A stretch of 64,000 bases of DNA from Kalmusia sp. IMI 367209 (Eukaryota; Ascomycota; Dothideomycetes; Pleosporales; Didymosphaeriaceae). The DNA lies in contig JAPEUQ010000008.1 of NCBI GenBank assembly GCA_027946365.1, positions 124,001 to 188,000 on the forward strand, read 5' to 3'. This document shows, in pieces, positions 36,701 through 49,490 of this stretch. The stretch's first letter is position 1; every line of letters starts with the position of its first letter. Under the pieces are notes generated by a model. The model did not search any database. It was not told where the DNA came from and was given only the letters and a program-made list of their open reading frames with translations. The position numbers and the translations under genes are program-made.

Positions 36701-39700
36701 AACGTTAACGTAGGTCAACGAAAAGCGAAAGTTGTAACGTCTACCAAATAAGGGGAGATGCCGTAGTGTAGATCAACGTCAATCTTCAGTAAGACGCTGG
36801 ACATTGACTGGACCTCGTCACGCTCTTAGTTCCGCTCCTACAACGACCTTACTCAAGCTTTCTTGAAGCCAGTAGGTACCGCCAATCACTCATACACAAA
36901 CCCACCTCGAACGAGCCTGAGCATCTGGGGGCACAGATCCGCGGACTAGTCCCAGAGATCTCAAGCTATATTACATGTTTCTGAAGTTCGCACCGAAGAA
37001 GTAGTATACACTCTATAAGCTTTTGAACACTTGATCAAGCCGCACTATAGCTCTTAGCAAAGCTAGCGGAAGGGTCACATCAACCTACATCCAGCGGTAG
37101 CAACGCCAGCTTTGGCCCCGTTAGATATACCACCATGCATTACACTCATCAAATTTACGACATCGAGGCAGTAGAACCTGGGAGTACACTGTTTGTTGGC
37201 ATATCTATGTGGAAAGGTCCTAGCAGGCAACAGGACGGTAAAGTCTGCGCGGTGGTTTCCGAATGCAATAGAGTACAGATGCGCCTTCAGAGTTTGGAGA
37301 TCATCAAGGACCAGCAAGCAGGATTTTGAGAAATACGGACTAGTGTCTGCTACGATGGTATCTACAGGTTGGCACTGTTGACTAACTGCTACTTCGAAGG
37401 TGGCTCATACGGCTGGTGAACTTTGCTAGGCATGGACTTCAATTGTGGAGATTACCATGAGAGAAGATGATAAAAAGCGAGGACGGGTAGCACAACCGAA
37501 CTCCAAATCCCACACGATATGAAGCTGGTAGCGACGCGTATGGCGAGAAGTAGAAGAATCTATTTCCAGAATAGGTGTTGCAATGGTAAAACGTCGAGCC
37601 AAGGATCTCATGGATCAGGAATCTGTATAGAGCTCTTTGGAGTGCGCTCGGCACAGCTACTCAAATTAGAAAACTTGCCTTGGTCGTACATCCTGGGAGC
37701 CCGCCAGCCGGCCCAAAGTTACACCCAAGACGCTCGAGACTGCAGCTGTAACCCTAGTAGCGGTGTGTTGATGTTTTCGTACCTCGAGACAGAGAGGGTT
37801 TCTCTCAAACCAAAAAAATTTGGACAACACACAACAAGACAGAGTTTTGAGTACCACGTCGTCAAGACCGCCGCTTACTGGCATCCCGTCTCGCACCCGA
37901 TCCTGCGCATCTCTGTGCGATGTATCCGGTACGCCGCCTCCCGACATCAGGTTGTCTCGTAAAGGCGAGCCCGTGGAACCGCACGGCGAGAGCACCCGTA
38001 GGTCTGACGCTGATCGGGATGGAGGTTTTATCTATCTTATCCATGTGGGACGCCATGTGCCACGTGGAACGAGAGTGGTCTGACGGAACAAATGAGCGAC
38101 GAGCGAAGCTGCGACGAGAGCATGTGGCGGAGGGTCAGCACGTTCAACTATAGCACAGTGGGAAGGCTGGGCCGCACATGTGGGCGTGGCGAGTCCTGAG
38201 CCCATGGCTATGGCTCTTGTTATGCAGAGATTCCGGAGATCTTCTGAGTCGTGTCGAGGTTAGTAACGTTGAAGTCGTGGATCCACGAGAAAGACGGCTT
38301 GCTCGCTAAGGAAGTTGGGCAGAGGGATGCCTGCGATGAGAGACGGCACAAGCACAAGCACAAACGCTGTCCGAGATTCTCGACCCTGTACCACCCAGTT
38401 ACGCTTATCAATGTGCGTTTGTGGTACGGCGGTCAGCAAGCAGATGCTGCACTTCACCGTTGTGGGTTTGTGTTTTATCGAATGATAAACTCGTGACGTG
38501 TACCGGGTACGACCCATAGTACTACGCCGAAGCTTTTCGCATCACGTATCTAGATGTGACACATGACAGAGTACTTCTGACGAAGCACTGTACGCAGGGA
38601 ACCCAGGAGACGAGAAAGCACTCGGTACGGAACGGGTCCTTCGTGTCAGCTTAAGACACTCTACTTGCTGCGTCAGTCGCACGACTGCAACCGTCTGACC
38701 AGAAATCGGCCCTCTAGCGTAGCCCTCACCTCATGGACATGGTCGCTCGAGTATCTGATGTATGATGTATCTGTCGCCCTGCAAGGATACCTGCCAGCGC
38801 AGCGGAAAGCTGCTCACAGCACGGGATACAACAGTACAACGGTTTCGCGCGCGCCCTGCACCATCTCCGAGCACAGGGCGAGTAAGGAGAGGCCAAATTG
38901 CTGTCCGCTCTGCGCCACCGGTTTCTAGCTCTTGTCCGGCCGTGCATGGCTGCATGGTTGCACGGAGCGCTCTTCTCCTTCGACTCCCTGTCAGGTCAGA
39001 AGGTGTTGATGAACATGGTCGAGGACTTGGCGGCGGCGGAAAGAGTGCAGCAAGGCCAGAGACGACGAGGTCTAGAGTATGGTAACATGTACCTAGAGGC
39101 ATCATCGTACATGTTGTTGGCGCAGCGTGGGCGATTCGCGATGAAGCGAGGTGTCGTTGTCCCGCGTTCGGACATGCGCTGCCCTACGTAATCGAGATGA
39201 TACGCAGGCGTGCGGAGTGTCCTCCAATAGGTGGGGGGCATGGGTTTGCATGATCCCCTTGCTGGCGCTGCAAGACATCTCAGCATTCTGGGCCTTGGTT
39301 GCCACGTCGAGACATCTTTGGCCACAGCAGCTCTTCGTCCGATGCACAGCATGAGACCCAACCAACACCATTTCGACCGACGATGCACCAAGCCTGAAGC
39401 ACTTCCGCCCGCATAGTGTCGAGTACTTTGCTCAGGCCAAAGAGGGCTTCGCTGTGAGCTGTCGTCTGCCACGTATGGCGCAGCGGCGGCCGGCAGCGTA
39501 CTTCTCTTCGATGCACCTCCCTCGCTGCGCTGGGCGTTGGCACTCTACGTTGACAAATGCCCTCCTGCCACCCCCCCAAAGGGCCCCCAGGATGACGGCC
39601 GCGCGATCCAAGGGACCAAGGGACCTGTTGCTTCCGTACCATGACAGCAACGCATAGCAGGCCCTGGAGACTCGTCGGCTGCGCGGTGGCGGGAGGTATT

Positions 39701-40362
39701 CAGCTTGCTTGGAGCGGACCCAGCAGGGTCGTCGGACTGCTCCTCCTTCGCCCTGGGAGGAGTATTTATATCCACGAGGAGCATCAGTAACATGTTAGCT
39801 CCCGCTCTCCGGCCGTTACCAGACGCGTCCGCTTCGCCCTGCAGTCGGTCAGTTCCCTCTTTTTTCCTTTTTCCCATCAATGGCTCCGGCGGGTGCCCAC
39901 ACAGTGTGCGGCACTGCGTGCGCCGTGTCCAAAATCAGCACTGCAGTGCAGAGTCGACTGGCATAAGCGCATCGGGGCCGTAGCAGTCTGACGACCGTCA
40001 GGCTCGCTTCTTCGATTCGGGCTCCCACGATGCTCCCGCACCTTGTGCAGTGGAAATTTGCTGCTGACAGCGCGCAGGCTTACTGCTGCGCGATCCTTGC
40101 GCGCAAGTCTACCAACAGAAGCGAATGACCTTCGGACTCGCGACGTCGTACAAGTCCACACCCACCACCAGTCGGCATCTCTGGCGGGGACAGCGCATAC
40201 ACTGCCGGACCGTCGAGCATCACATATATCGCGCCAGGGACAAGCAATCGCGCGCTCGAACAAGCAGGACCTTCACGGCCTCGTCCAAGCCGCAGGCCCG
40301 GCGCATTCCTTTCTCGCGGCAGCAAAGAACCAGACATTCGTTTTGCACCCAATCCACACGCA
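33713..40362. other. gene-poor region, 6.6 kb
   Basis: No exon set with conserved motifs could be found on either strand. Open frames are under about 150 codons and overlap. From 33.8 to 37.9 kb composition is balanced to A/T-rich; from 38.6 to 40.3 kb it is G/C-rich. No terminal repeats or transposase motifs are visible. It may hold regulatory DNA, non-coding transcripts or very decayed repeats. Confidence 0.4.
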
Positions 40363-41266
40363 ATGCCGCCGGACAGCTCGTCGTTCACGGCCCTGAACTG
40401 CCCCCACGATGCCGTACTACCAGAATATATGGGCATGTTCAGCCTTGCCGCGCCGCCCAATACCGACCTCTGGCGAAAGCCACCCTCGGGAGACACGTCG
40501 ACGGCGCCGATCCTCTACACGGCCCTGCGCAACCCGTTCATAGCCGCCGAGGTCACCGTCGCCGCCGACTGGGAGCTGGAGTGGGATCAGGGCGGGCTCG
40601 TCATCTTCGCGGGTGCGCCGCCAGGGCGTGTTGCGACGGCGACGGCGACGTCGACGCCCGATGCGCCAGGACGAGAAGGGCCCCTCGAATTCATCCAATA
40701 CCTCCCCGTCGCCCGCACCCAGTAGCATCGCGGCAACGCCCACGCAAGCCATGCAGACCCCGGCACCGACATCGCAGAATGCGGGGCAGCTCGCAAACCC
40801 CGGCCCCGTCGCCCTGCCCGTCGCACAAACACAGCGTACCCAGCGTCCCCAGCGCGACGCTCCGCCGCCCTACATGCCGCCTGCACCAGCCGCCAAATGG
40901 GTCAAGGTCGGCCTCGAGTTCTGCAAAGGCGAATGCCACGCAACCTCTGTAGTCGCGACCTCGGACGGCGCCGACTGGGCCTCTTCGGGTCTGCCAGCGC
41001 ACCACGCGCGGCGGTCCGACCTGCGCGTCAAGATCGAGCGCATCGGATATGCGCTGTGGGTGTGGTATGAGGACGAGGTGTCCGGGTGGAATAAGTTGAG
41101 GGAGGTGACATACTTCTTCTGGGGGGTAGAGGACAAGGCCGTGAGGGTGGGTGTGTATGCGAGTCGGCCGGCGAATTTTGGTACGAGCATGTATGAGAGG
41201 AGGCACGGGGCGAGTGCGAGTCCGCAGAATCTTGTCGTCGACTTTGAGGGCCTGGAGATTTTCTGA
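40363..41266 (+). CDS. DUF1349-like (concanavalin-fold) protein
   Basis: Two frames must be joined. The first (40363 to about 40660) encodes MPPDSSSFTALNCPHDAVLP, AAPPNTDLWRKPP and DWELEWDQGGLVIFAG. The second, ending at 41266, encodes WVKVGLEFCKGECHATSVVA, TSDGADWASSGLP, RIGYALWVWYED, LREVTYFFWGVEDKAVRVGV and VDFEGLEIF. Together these match the fungal DUF1349 family, a beta-sandwich protein of unclear role. A 73-nt intron with a weak donor (GTCGAC, from about 40651 to CCCAG before 40725) would restore the frame; a frameshift is the alternative. The linker between the halves is Pro/Thr/Gln-rich. Intracellular, no signal peptide seen. Confidence 0.75.
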
Positions 41267-41950
41267 AGAAGAGAGGAGGCTTGAGATTGGCATCAGGCCG
41301 GTTTTGGGTTTCGTATGGCGTTCTGTTTGTGTTTGCATCATTCCCTTTGCTCGATTCCGTTTCTTCCCTCTATGGTGATACCTCGCATGATGAGCTTCAC
41401 TATTCCTCTTGTAGTATCCTAGTCTGTTCTTCCTTCTTCCGTCTCTTCCTTCGCTTCTTAGATCACTGGCATTAATTCCTTCTCTGTTCTATTGTATGTA
41501 TTGGGCATTCCCTCTTCTCCTTCATATCGCTTCCTAGCGTCCATCATACCCTTCTGCATCTGGTTTTTTACTACCGACATTGCTTCCTGATCACACTACA
41601 TGTTAGCTGCTAGTTTAGTACTGTTATCGAGCGATATACCTGGTATCACTCTCTGTGTGCTGCAGCTTGTTGTGATCCAGGGGCCGTGCCTCTCACGGTG
41701 AGATGACGCTGATGTCATGGTGCGATCTGTGAATGGTGGTGAGCCTCAATTGCGCTTCTTCATATACAGACAATCGCGATCCTGTCACGCATTTAATTAC
41801 GTGGCAATGGACAGATCCAGGAAATGTGCGCAACGTTGTCTTCCAATATCTGCACATATCATCAATATTAGGTGAAGCTTCAAGAATCTCCTCCATTCTC
41901 ACTTATTCCTTCTCCACACTTTCAGCACTTCGCTCGCTCAACGCTGCACG
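41267..41950. other. intergenic
   Basis: About 680 bases, T/C-rich after the DUF1349-like gene (41,330-41,520). No gene seen. Confidence 0.4.
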
Positions 41951-43070
41951 ATGAAGCTTCGCTGCTTCCACCTTGGAATCCCCCCTCTCCTTCCTCTTAT
42001 GATCATGACCTCTCCGCTGAGCACGGCAGTGTTTGAGACTCAGGTTGCGACCTATGTGACCCCAGCTACCCAGATGAGGAGCGAAAGCTTTGATTGGCTC
42101 GGAAACAAATTGTTGCAAGAGTTTTCGACTGAGATTGAGAACCAAGAAGAGTCAATTGGTACCTGTTGTAAGAACCGAGAAGATGCGATCAGTGTCTGTT
42201 CGCCAACATTGGGTATCATCAGCCCATGCACTACGAGGACTACTACTTTGAAGCTGTCTTTGACTGCAACATCGCCCATTACTCATGTCACCACATCAAA
42301 TACATCTTCTTTCATCAAGCTGAGCACAACTTTGATTACTACACCCAACACCCCTCCAACTACCACATTCAGTACCACGAGTAGTGCCTCCACGGGAGGC
42401 ACCGACTCCCTCCGGACGTGTTTCACCACGGGAGGTGGCTGCGAAGACATGTTCGAAGATATCTCAAAGCAATACAGCTTTCTCAGTGGCAATTTGCCCC
42501 CCTGGGAGCAAGATCTCTTGTTTAGAGCCTCTTTCTGTGGGGAGTCTGAGCGCCACCAACGAGAAGAGGAGTAAGAAAATATCAGACTCATCTTTTGCTA
42601 TACTTACGTCTACCAGGATCTTACCAGAGTGTCGAAGATGCTCAGATGTCAATACTCGAACGAAGTACTACTGGGACCAATTCGACAAGGTTCTCAAAGG
42701 TTTTTGCCCCAGCATCGACGATGCATCACTGTATTTCCTATCAATAAACATAGAGGACTTCATTGAATATATAGTTCCCAAGGATATGAAACCTGTGGGT
42801 CTATATACACATCTGTTAGCTCTTGTAAAGAGTTGGGAATCTATGTATGCCTCTATGTCGGGCAAACCCCCAATAACAGCCACCTTAGCAGAACCGTCGA
42901 CCACCACTGCTAACCTACCGACGGGGGCTCGATCTCAACTTCCTCTTGCTTGGCCGTATACTAGGCCAGCTGTTGCGCGGAGGCCGGGCCAGACGGCTAC
43001 GTTTTATATTACGAAAGTGGTGCAATCTGGTGTAGTCGAGTATGCCGTTGTTGAATCTATGGTCTGGTAA
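41951..43070 (+). CDS. secreted Ser/Thr-rich hypothetical protein
   Basis: Two exons (41951-42570, 42617-43070; 46-nt intron with GTAAGA donor) give 357 aa. The N-terminus MKLRCFHLGIPPLLPLMIM is a likely signal peptide. Residues 75-145 are Thr/Ser-rich and probably O-glycosylated. A central Cys-containing segment (CFTTGGGCEDMFEDI, ASFCGES, LPECRRCSDV, KGFCPSIDDASL) may form disulfides and is followed by a folded-looking stretch with YIVPKDMKPVGLYTHLLALV. The C-terminal part is Pro/Ala/Thr-rich. No membrane or GPI signal is evident at the end. No known domain recognised; secretion is inferred from the signal peptide and composition. Confidence 0.7.
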
Positions 43071-44191
43071 GTACCATGACTAGCCCGTCTTAATATATCC
43101 TGTGAAAGTCACTATGTGGCTCTCAAGTAAATCGCCTCAATGTACTTTGCTAATTAGAACATAGGAACCCCAGACCGTTGGACTCTTTGGACGTTTTCAG
43201 TAATTTCAGCCAGAATATCGTCGGGTCCGCGTTCATGACAAATCCAATATCGCTTTCGAGAAAGCCATCGTCCACAGTGGGGCCAAATTTCAAGGGTGTA
43301 GATAGCATTTCGGAGGCGCATACAACACTAGGTTGATGACAAAGGTTACAGTACATCTCTCAGATCAGAGAATGGTGATACATAGTTCACGAGGAAGTGA
43401 CTGTTGCCTACCCATGCAGGAAGATCTTATAGCTGCAATTTACACTCCACATCCTGAATAGGGGCATTCCCTATCAAAATAATGACTCACGGCTGGAAAG
43501 AAATATACCATGACTTAAAACATGCTATCTGACATATTTGCAGCACATATTTGAACATATGTTAAAATTTATCCCGCACTTCCTCGCAAAGTCTTTGTAT
43601 TGTAACCTCTTATACGTGATTACTTCTACATCACATACCCCCACATATGATTGTCTTACGATGAGTCTTGTTCATGTTAGCATTTCCCATAACATTGATT
43701 CTTGTAGTCAGATCTATCACAATGAGCTTTCAATAGGAACAATCCTCATGTCTACCACCCTGTAGCGATGCCTCCAACATCAATACCCCCTCAGGCGATA
43801 TACCGATGGTCTATAAAAATTATTTCCGTGATATATGGCACAGAGAGGAATATGTGGAAATACGTCAAGTACGATGATATGGAGCCGAAATGATCTCATT
43901 TGCACCTTGCTATAAGTCACGCCCTAATCTCCCATAGTTTGTTAAGATGTCTAGATCTCAGCCCGCCCAAGAAAAAGCAACGTCAAAAGGAAATAGAAAA
44001 TCTTCCGCATACTGCCCAAGAGCGTGTAATTTCATTCTCAAGCGAACCTTTGATGGACCAATGTCGCGAGCGTTTAGTTCAGCTGTTGTCTCGCTCATCG
44101 TCTTCCTCCTTATCACTACCGCTTTCGCTTCGAATGACCTGAATCGAGCTTGAAGAGCTTATTGGACGCCACAACGGTATTTCGAATGAAC

Positions 44192-44459
44192 CTAGATCGA
44201 GTTGGTAATGAGATCGTTCCAGCAAGTAGAGGACTGACCGTTGGTGTTCGTGATGTCTCGAACGGAGCGAAAAGTCACTGGTGCTGAAGTTGAGAAGTAG
44301 TCACCGTCAGTAGACTCGCAATCATTCGTAGACTGAGTGTATTTGGTGCTTTTCTCGTTGCTGCTTTGGGTTTCGGGCTGTTCGTTGGACCAATCGGTGG
44401 CAGTGGTGGAATCTGTAGCGGGGCGAGATCGAGAATCGGAATACTGGGTAGTCGACATG
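44192..44459 (-). CDS. small Ser/Thr-rich hypothetical ORF
   Basis: From ATG 44459 the frame gives 88 codons (MSTTQYSDSRSRPATDSTT...), very rich in Ser, Thr, Asp and Gln, ending CWNDLITNSI. The frame stays open further upstream to 44596. Composition is consistent with a small disordered protein, but there is no domain, homologue or splice evidence. It could be a chance frame in A/T-rich DNA. Confidence 0.25.
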
Positions 44460-44779
44460 TCGATGGGCTGAGAGAAAGAATTGGAATAAGAGTGAAAGTT
44501 TGATGAAGGTTGGTAGTCAGCTGTGGGTATGCAGATGAAGAAAAAGTCGAGGGGCCGGTCGGGTTTAAATGTTAGGTGCGAATGCTGCTTATCCATGCCT
44601 CGTCCGCTGGCATATTGTGGATGGCAGGACCGTAAGCTAGTTGATAGTCCAATCGATAGTTAAAGATTCAGAAAAAGGCAAATGTGGCGTTCGGCCGTGT
44701 CGCCGAAAGGTCCGCTGCTGGCTTCTTGTAGCAGGTCACCCGCGAGAAGGAACGTAGGATCACTTCAGCTCGCGAAGGC

Positions 44780-45085
44780 AAATTTCTTTCATTCGACATT
44801 ACTGCAATTGCCAGGCTCTGATATTGATTAATAACTCTTCTAAATCATCAGCCCGGCTTTGTAGGATCGAATTTCAGATTCCCCAGGAATAGGAAAACAC
44901 CAACTTGGCCCGCAGCCATTTTTGCCTCAGCGCCTTTTACTAGATTTCTTCTATTTGACATTTGGCATCGCAATAATTGCTAGGCTTTGATATCGATTTA
45001 GAAGTCTTCAATATCATCAGCTCATCTTCGTGGGCTAGAAAATCGGATTCCCTAGGGACATAAGAATACCGACTCACGACGCCGC
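44780..45085 (+). repeat. degenerate direct repeat, two copies of about 145 bp
   Basis: Copy A (about 44,780-44,925) and copy B (about 44,940-45,085) align through the blocks TTCTT..ATT(C/T)GACATT, GCAAT..TTGC.AGGCT.TGATAT.GATT, A.TCTTC.A.ATCATCAGC, GATTCCC.AGG.A and A..ACCAACT/A..ACCGACT. Identity by eye is roughly 70-75 per cent, with small indels. The pair is in tandem orientation in non-coding DNA. Confidence 0.7.
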
Positions 45086-46214
45086 CACCACTACCACCAC
45101 CCCACCCTTTGCGAAGCCAGCCCCGCCTTCGATCCTACTGATACAAAAATAATGTAAAACTATTAGAATGTGAAGTTCAATTACCATATAGCTTTGCATT
45201 TCATGATTTAGACGTGTTCAGCTATACAAATTGCATACGATTCAGTGCCATTCCGCTATCTAATTATCAGCCTCCGCCACCTCCACCGCCGCCACCACCG
45301 TCAACCTTTTTCGCATTCATCCGAGTAAGCTTCCAAATGTATGACCTTCCTTTCGGAGGCTTCCGTCACCGGAGCTCGATGAGATAAGGCGCTGAGTTCA
45401 AACCCTTGAGATTGGACGCCGTCGGAGCTCCCTAGTGACATTTCTTTTTATGGATTTGATTCCTGGGAAGATGACTCTAAGTAGTCACTCCGGAAGCAAG
45501 CTCATACTGTGCGCTGGCATGCTCAGATGCTAATGGTGTGATGATGGCCTAGTCAAGACACAATATGACAAAGTCATGCTCGACGTATTTATTGGCGAAA
45601 CGCTCATTGAGCGATAAAGGCACACGCAGTGAGACCGGTTGATTGGGATGTATTTCTCTCTAGATTTAGCTTGGGGTCTATTTTCCGGAGGATGACATGC
45701 TGTGGGAAGATGCTTTCAATCTTTCCAGCGAAATTCAAAACGGAGAAGAGATAGCTGTGTCCTATAAATAGGAAGAAGCCTGGCGTAGTGGTTCTGTAGC
45801 GTGGACGGCGTTTTATGCACCCATAGTAAAACTATGTTATTAAATGCCTCTAAATGGTGTATACAGTCATGTATGAAATTAAGATAGAGGTATTTCTCTG
45901 AGAGAGTACTGGTCGGATTGTGAGGATCAGGAAGTGATCGGACATATAACCTTTTACCGAGATATCTGCCTAACTTTGCGGTATGAAAGATGTTCTTCGT
46001 CTCACGTCGTCCTAGGCTGTGCAGTGAATGATTCACTATCAAGATGCCATGATTGTAAGCCAGGCGCGTTCCCCTTTTAAACATTTCGTACTGTAGAAAG
46101 CCTCATTTATCCTTTGTTTCGATGTGCACCTAAATTGAGTTGATTTTGTTGCCCCATACCCCTTCTATCTACACCTCGCTCTATGATGAAGCCCATGCTG
46201 AAATTCCGTGATCC

Positions 46215-47014
46215 TCACCACAGCCTCCAGCGCTTAGCACACTCAACCCCCTCCGCTAGCGTACCCACACGTGCATCGATTGCGTAGCCTTGCTTCTCAA
46301 ACTTCTTGCACTCATCCCACAGATCTTTCAGAGGCACGGAGAACGTCTCGATGAACTCATTGTCCTCCAGCGATGGTTGAGGATTTTGATTCTCCGCAAG
46401 CGAGAGATCGACAGTAACATGGATCATTCTCAGATTGGTGTTGCAGAATCCGGGATCTGCAAAAATATAAACGTCGAGCACAGATAACCCCAGGAGATCT
46501 CACGCACCGTTGAACATCACAGGGCTAACACCAAAGTCACCCTCCACGACCTTACCCACGTACCCCGTTTCTTCTTTCAGCTCCCGCAGCGCGCACACCT
46601 CTGCCGATTCATTGGGGTCGATGAGACCTGCAGGGACTTCGATAACAGTCGCATCAACGGGCGGACGCCATTGTTTCTGTAAAAGAATTCGAGGGGAGTC
46701 GTGTGGCTTCGAAGGGTCTTGCAGGACGGCTAAGATGCCTACCCCGTCGATATCTGAGCCTTTGGGGCGGGTAAGGCGCTCTCCTGATTCCCATGTTCGT
46801 TCGACGCCTTCGGGGTCATTGTAGGTAATTCTGGTTTTGGTCAATCTTGGTCATATGATTGGATTGGAGAATTGGAGAAGCTCACTTTACTAGGGTTGCC
46901 CATTTGGCATCTTTGTAATCCTGACAACGGTTAGAGAATCATGAGAGGATTGCATGTAGATTAATGTACCAACGGCTCGACCTTGACTACTTTGGACTGT
47001 TTTGCAGTGGCCAT
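46215..47014 (-). CDS. Nudix hydrolase, ADP-ribose pyrophosphatase type
   Basis: Hydrolyses nucleoside diphosphate sugars, most likely ADP-ribose (yeast Ysa1 group). Four exons (47014-46970, 46920-46886, 46830-46508, 46456-46215) give 214 aa. The Nudix box G-x5-E-x7-REUxEExGU is complete: GLIDPNESAEVCALRELKEETGYVG. Upstream LLQKQWRPPVDATVIEVPAG is the Ysa1-type strand with the E-x-P-A-G motif. After the box come SPVMFNDPGFCNTNLRMIHV and the acidic EDNEFIETFSVPL, also typical. The second exon is only 35 nt. Length fits the family. Start MATAKQSKVVKVEPL was recovered by removing a 49-nt first intron. Confidence 0.93.
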
Positions 47015-49490
47015 GACCGAGGTCCGTTATCATGTATTTAATTGCAATGCTATAAGTGTGTTGATGGATTTGATGTTGGGGTTGAGCGGGGCATGACGCA
47101 GCCGTGCCAAGACGGACAACCTCGACTATACGTATTTTCCTCCTTCTACCAAGCGTGGCTTCAACGAGTGTGCCAATTCTGTGGTTCGTTTTCTAACAAC
47201 AGACATAACGACAGTCATTTATTCAGCTAGGCCATGGAAAGAACGTGCACCGAAAGCTGTCGTTGTACTCGCAAAGCGGGAACGAAGATTTCCCTAGGTC
47301 GATACCGCGATATCATCCGGATTACTCGATACTATACGGAGTGAATAGACTTGTAGAAAGTTATGATTGCTTGATTCTTGAGCAAGCGGTCAACCTGGAT
47401 GGATAGACTCGGTATTTTCTTTGAAATCAGCGGTCGATGGACAGGCATGAGGAACGTCTTCCGCGCTGCCATCCCTGTGAGTTTCACTCTTTGCTTTTTT
47501 CCAACGTTGAACACATTGTCAGGGTTGCGGTATTGGACCAGTTGCTTGGTGCGATATTAAGATTTTGATCTTATTGAAATCGATAGTCTGCTTCGGCTGC
47601 CGGTTGCCGCCAAGGGTAGCAACCAGGCTAGCCCACTGCAGGGATACCTCCATTGCCATCACGGTGGAAACAAGGCTAGAAAGTCGAGCTGTGGCATCTG
47701 AGACGACCGGGTACTTCTCTCTGGGCCGATTGTGACACCGTCAACGCCGCTAGCTGTTATATGAGACGCGACGACGCCTCGCATGCCAGAGGCGCAGCAC
47801 GTACGAAGGCTATGGCATTTCTAAACGGCGACTACTCTGGCTAGTCGAGCATCAATCGAATTCTGAAACATGGTCTTCTGGGCATCTTTCAAAGTTGGCG
47901 ACGGCGATTACATCGATGTTTCGATCGTCAACATGCGATCCCCGCCATCAATTGCAGTGCAAGCGACACTATCCACAAGCGCATCACAGGCGTCCGAGCC
48001 TTGGGCAAAAAGGCAGCTGGTCGCACTGACGGCTGGCGATTGATTGAGCAGATGCACCAGCGCAGCAGTCACCGTGCTTGTCACAATTCGCTGCAACTGC
48101 CATGTCTTCATCCGGTAAGCGTGTGCTACACTGCATATGCATCCGCGGACCTTATCACAAGACCCCTTCCATCGCTGAGGCGGTACACAGAACGACACTT
48201 TCTTTCAAGTCCAGAGCATTACCCGAGATACTTCACGAGTCAGATTAAACAACGGCATGATGCAGCGAGTCACGATCGTGCCGGAAGGGGATCGTCGCTA
48301 CGGAGAGGCGATCCCGTAGAAGCGACTCCGCAGACTCGCGCCAAGATTTTGCCCGTATGTTGACCGCGTGCAAATCGCTCGCGCGGTCTTCTCCTTCACG
48401 GTTTTGCTTGGCCAAGGTCTGCACGAGATATCATCCCCTGCCAAGCATTGTAGAGTGGAGAGGGTGGCGTTTGCTAGCGCACCCGTTTTGCCCGTTCATC
48501 GTTGCGTCTTTCCAGGGGTCACGCCGCCTGCCGCCTGCGCACCATCACGTTTTGGGGCATCAGGGCAACGGGCCGAACGATCATGTTTCTGCTCGCAGAT
48601 TGGCGATCACGCTTCGCTTTTGTTCCGTTTTCGACTATTCCGTCTGGTAACTCTATCCACTCCCGCTTCAAGCTCGAGAAGGTGTAAATAGAATAGACTT
48701 GGTCTGTCTGAAGCATCGACTAAGTTGACCGAAGCTACGAGCCGGTGCTGGGCAGGGCTATATCGACAGGCACGTAAAACACATTCAATACTAGAACGGC
48801 TAGAACCCTGCGAAACAATCGTCCATTTTGGGACCTGCACAGGCCAGGGGCCCATCTGATTGGCGACCCCATGCTCGCTTCGCCGGAGGGACTATGAGAT
48901 CTAGTCTCAGTTCCGCTTTCAGAGCGCCAGAGACCCAAAACGCGCAGTTCCAAACGTGCCGGCGACAGAGAATGCCCACATGGCGCCAGAGTGCACCGGT
49001 ATACCGAGGCGGCATTGTCCTATCTCTTTACTTGATGACGCCCCGTCCGTCCACTTTGCGTCTCTCTTTCTTGGTGCTCGCGACCATCATACCTTCGCTC
49101 AACAGTGTGCTATAAGCATACGTTCATTCGTTCCCATTTAGATTCGTCATCCCAGTTGCCGGACTGCTGTCTCGCTTTCTTTCGTTTAAACAAGCTGCAG
49201 GGGTCACTTCTGCCTATAGCTGAAACGATCTATAACGCGTTCTCCTACGTGGTCGACCTTTCCGGTACCCTGTGACAACTTTCGTTCGTTATCATCGCCG
49301 TTTTGGACGCCTTACCGAGCAGCCACTATCGAAATCTTTTAGCGCTTCTGGTGGTTTCAACTCATTGTCAGACGTTACAAGCATTCAGTGATATCAGGCA
49401 CAGTGCCGTGCTGTCAAGGATCGAGCTACTCAGTCATTCATTTCATCTCGAGCCCATCTTTAACGCAGAACTATAGTAATAATAATCAAC
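47015..49490. other. intergenic, 2.5 kb
   Basis: Divergent region between the Nudix (-) gene and the single-pass membrane protein (+). No supported gene; short frames on both strands have no protein-like signature. T/C-rich towards 49,490. Confidence 0.45.

Larger units (their letters stand above)
43071..46214. other. gene-poor region, 3.1 kb
   Basis: A/T-rich with only weak candidates: a 68-codon frame at 43947-44153 (+) ending in a hydrophobic segment, a Ser/Thr-rich frame at 44192-44459 (-), and a 122-codon frame at 45716-46084 (-). None has a recognisable domain. A degenerate direct repeat occupies about 44,780-45,085. A CCN-rich low-complexity run lies at 45,269-45,300. Confidence 0.4.

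Noticed and set aside
45716..46084. 122-codon minus-strand frame in the A/T-rich region
   Set aside because: No family features and no matching upstream exon; composition alone is not enough to call a gene.
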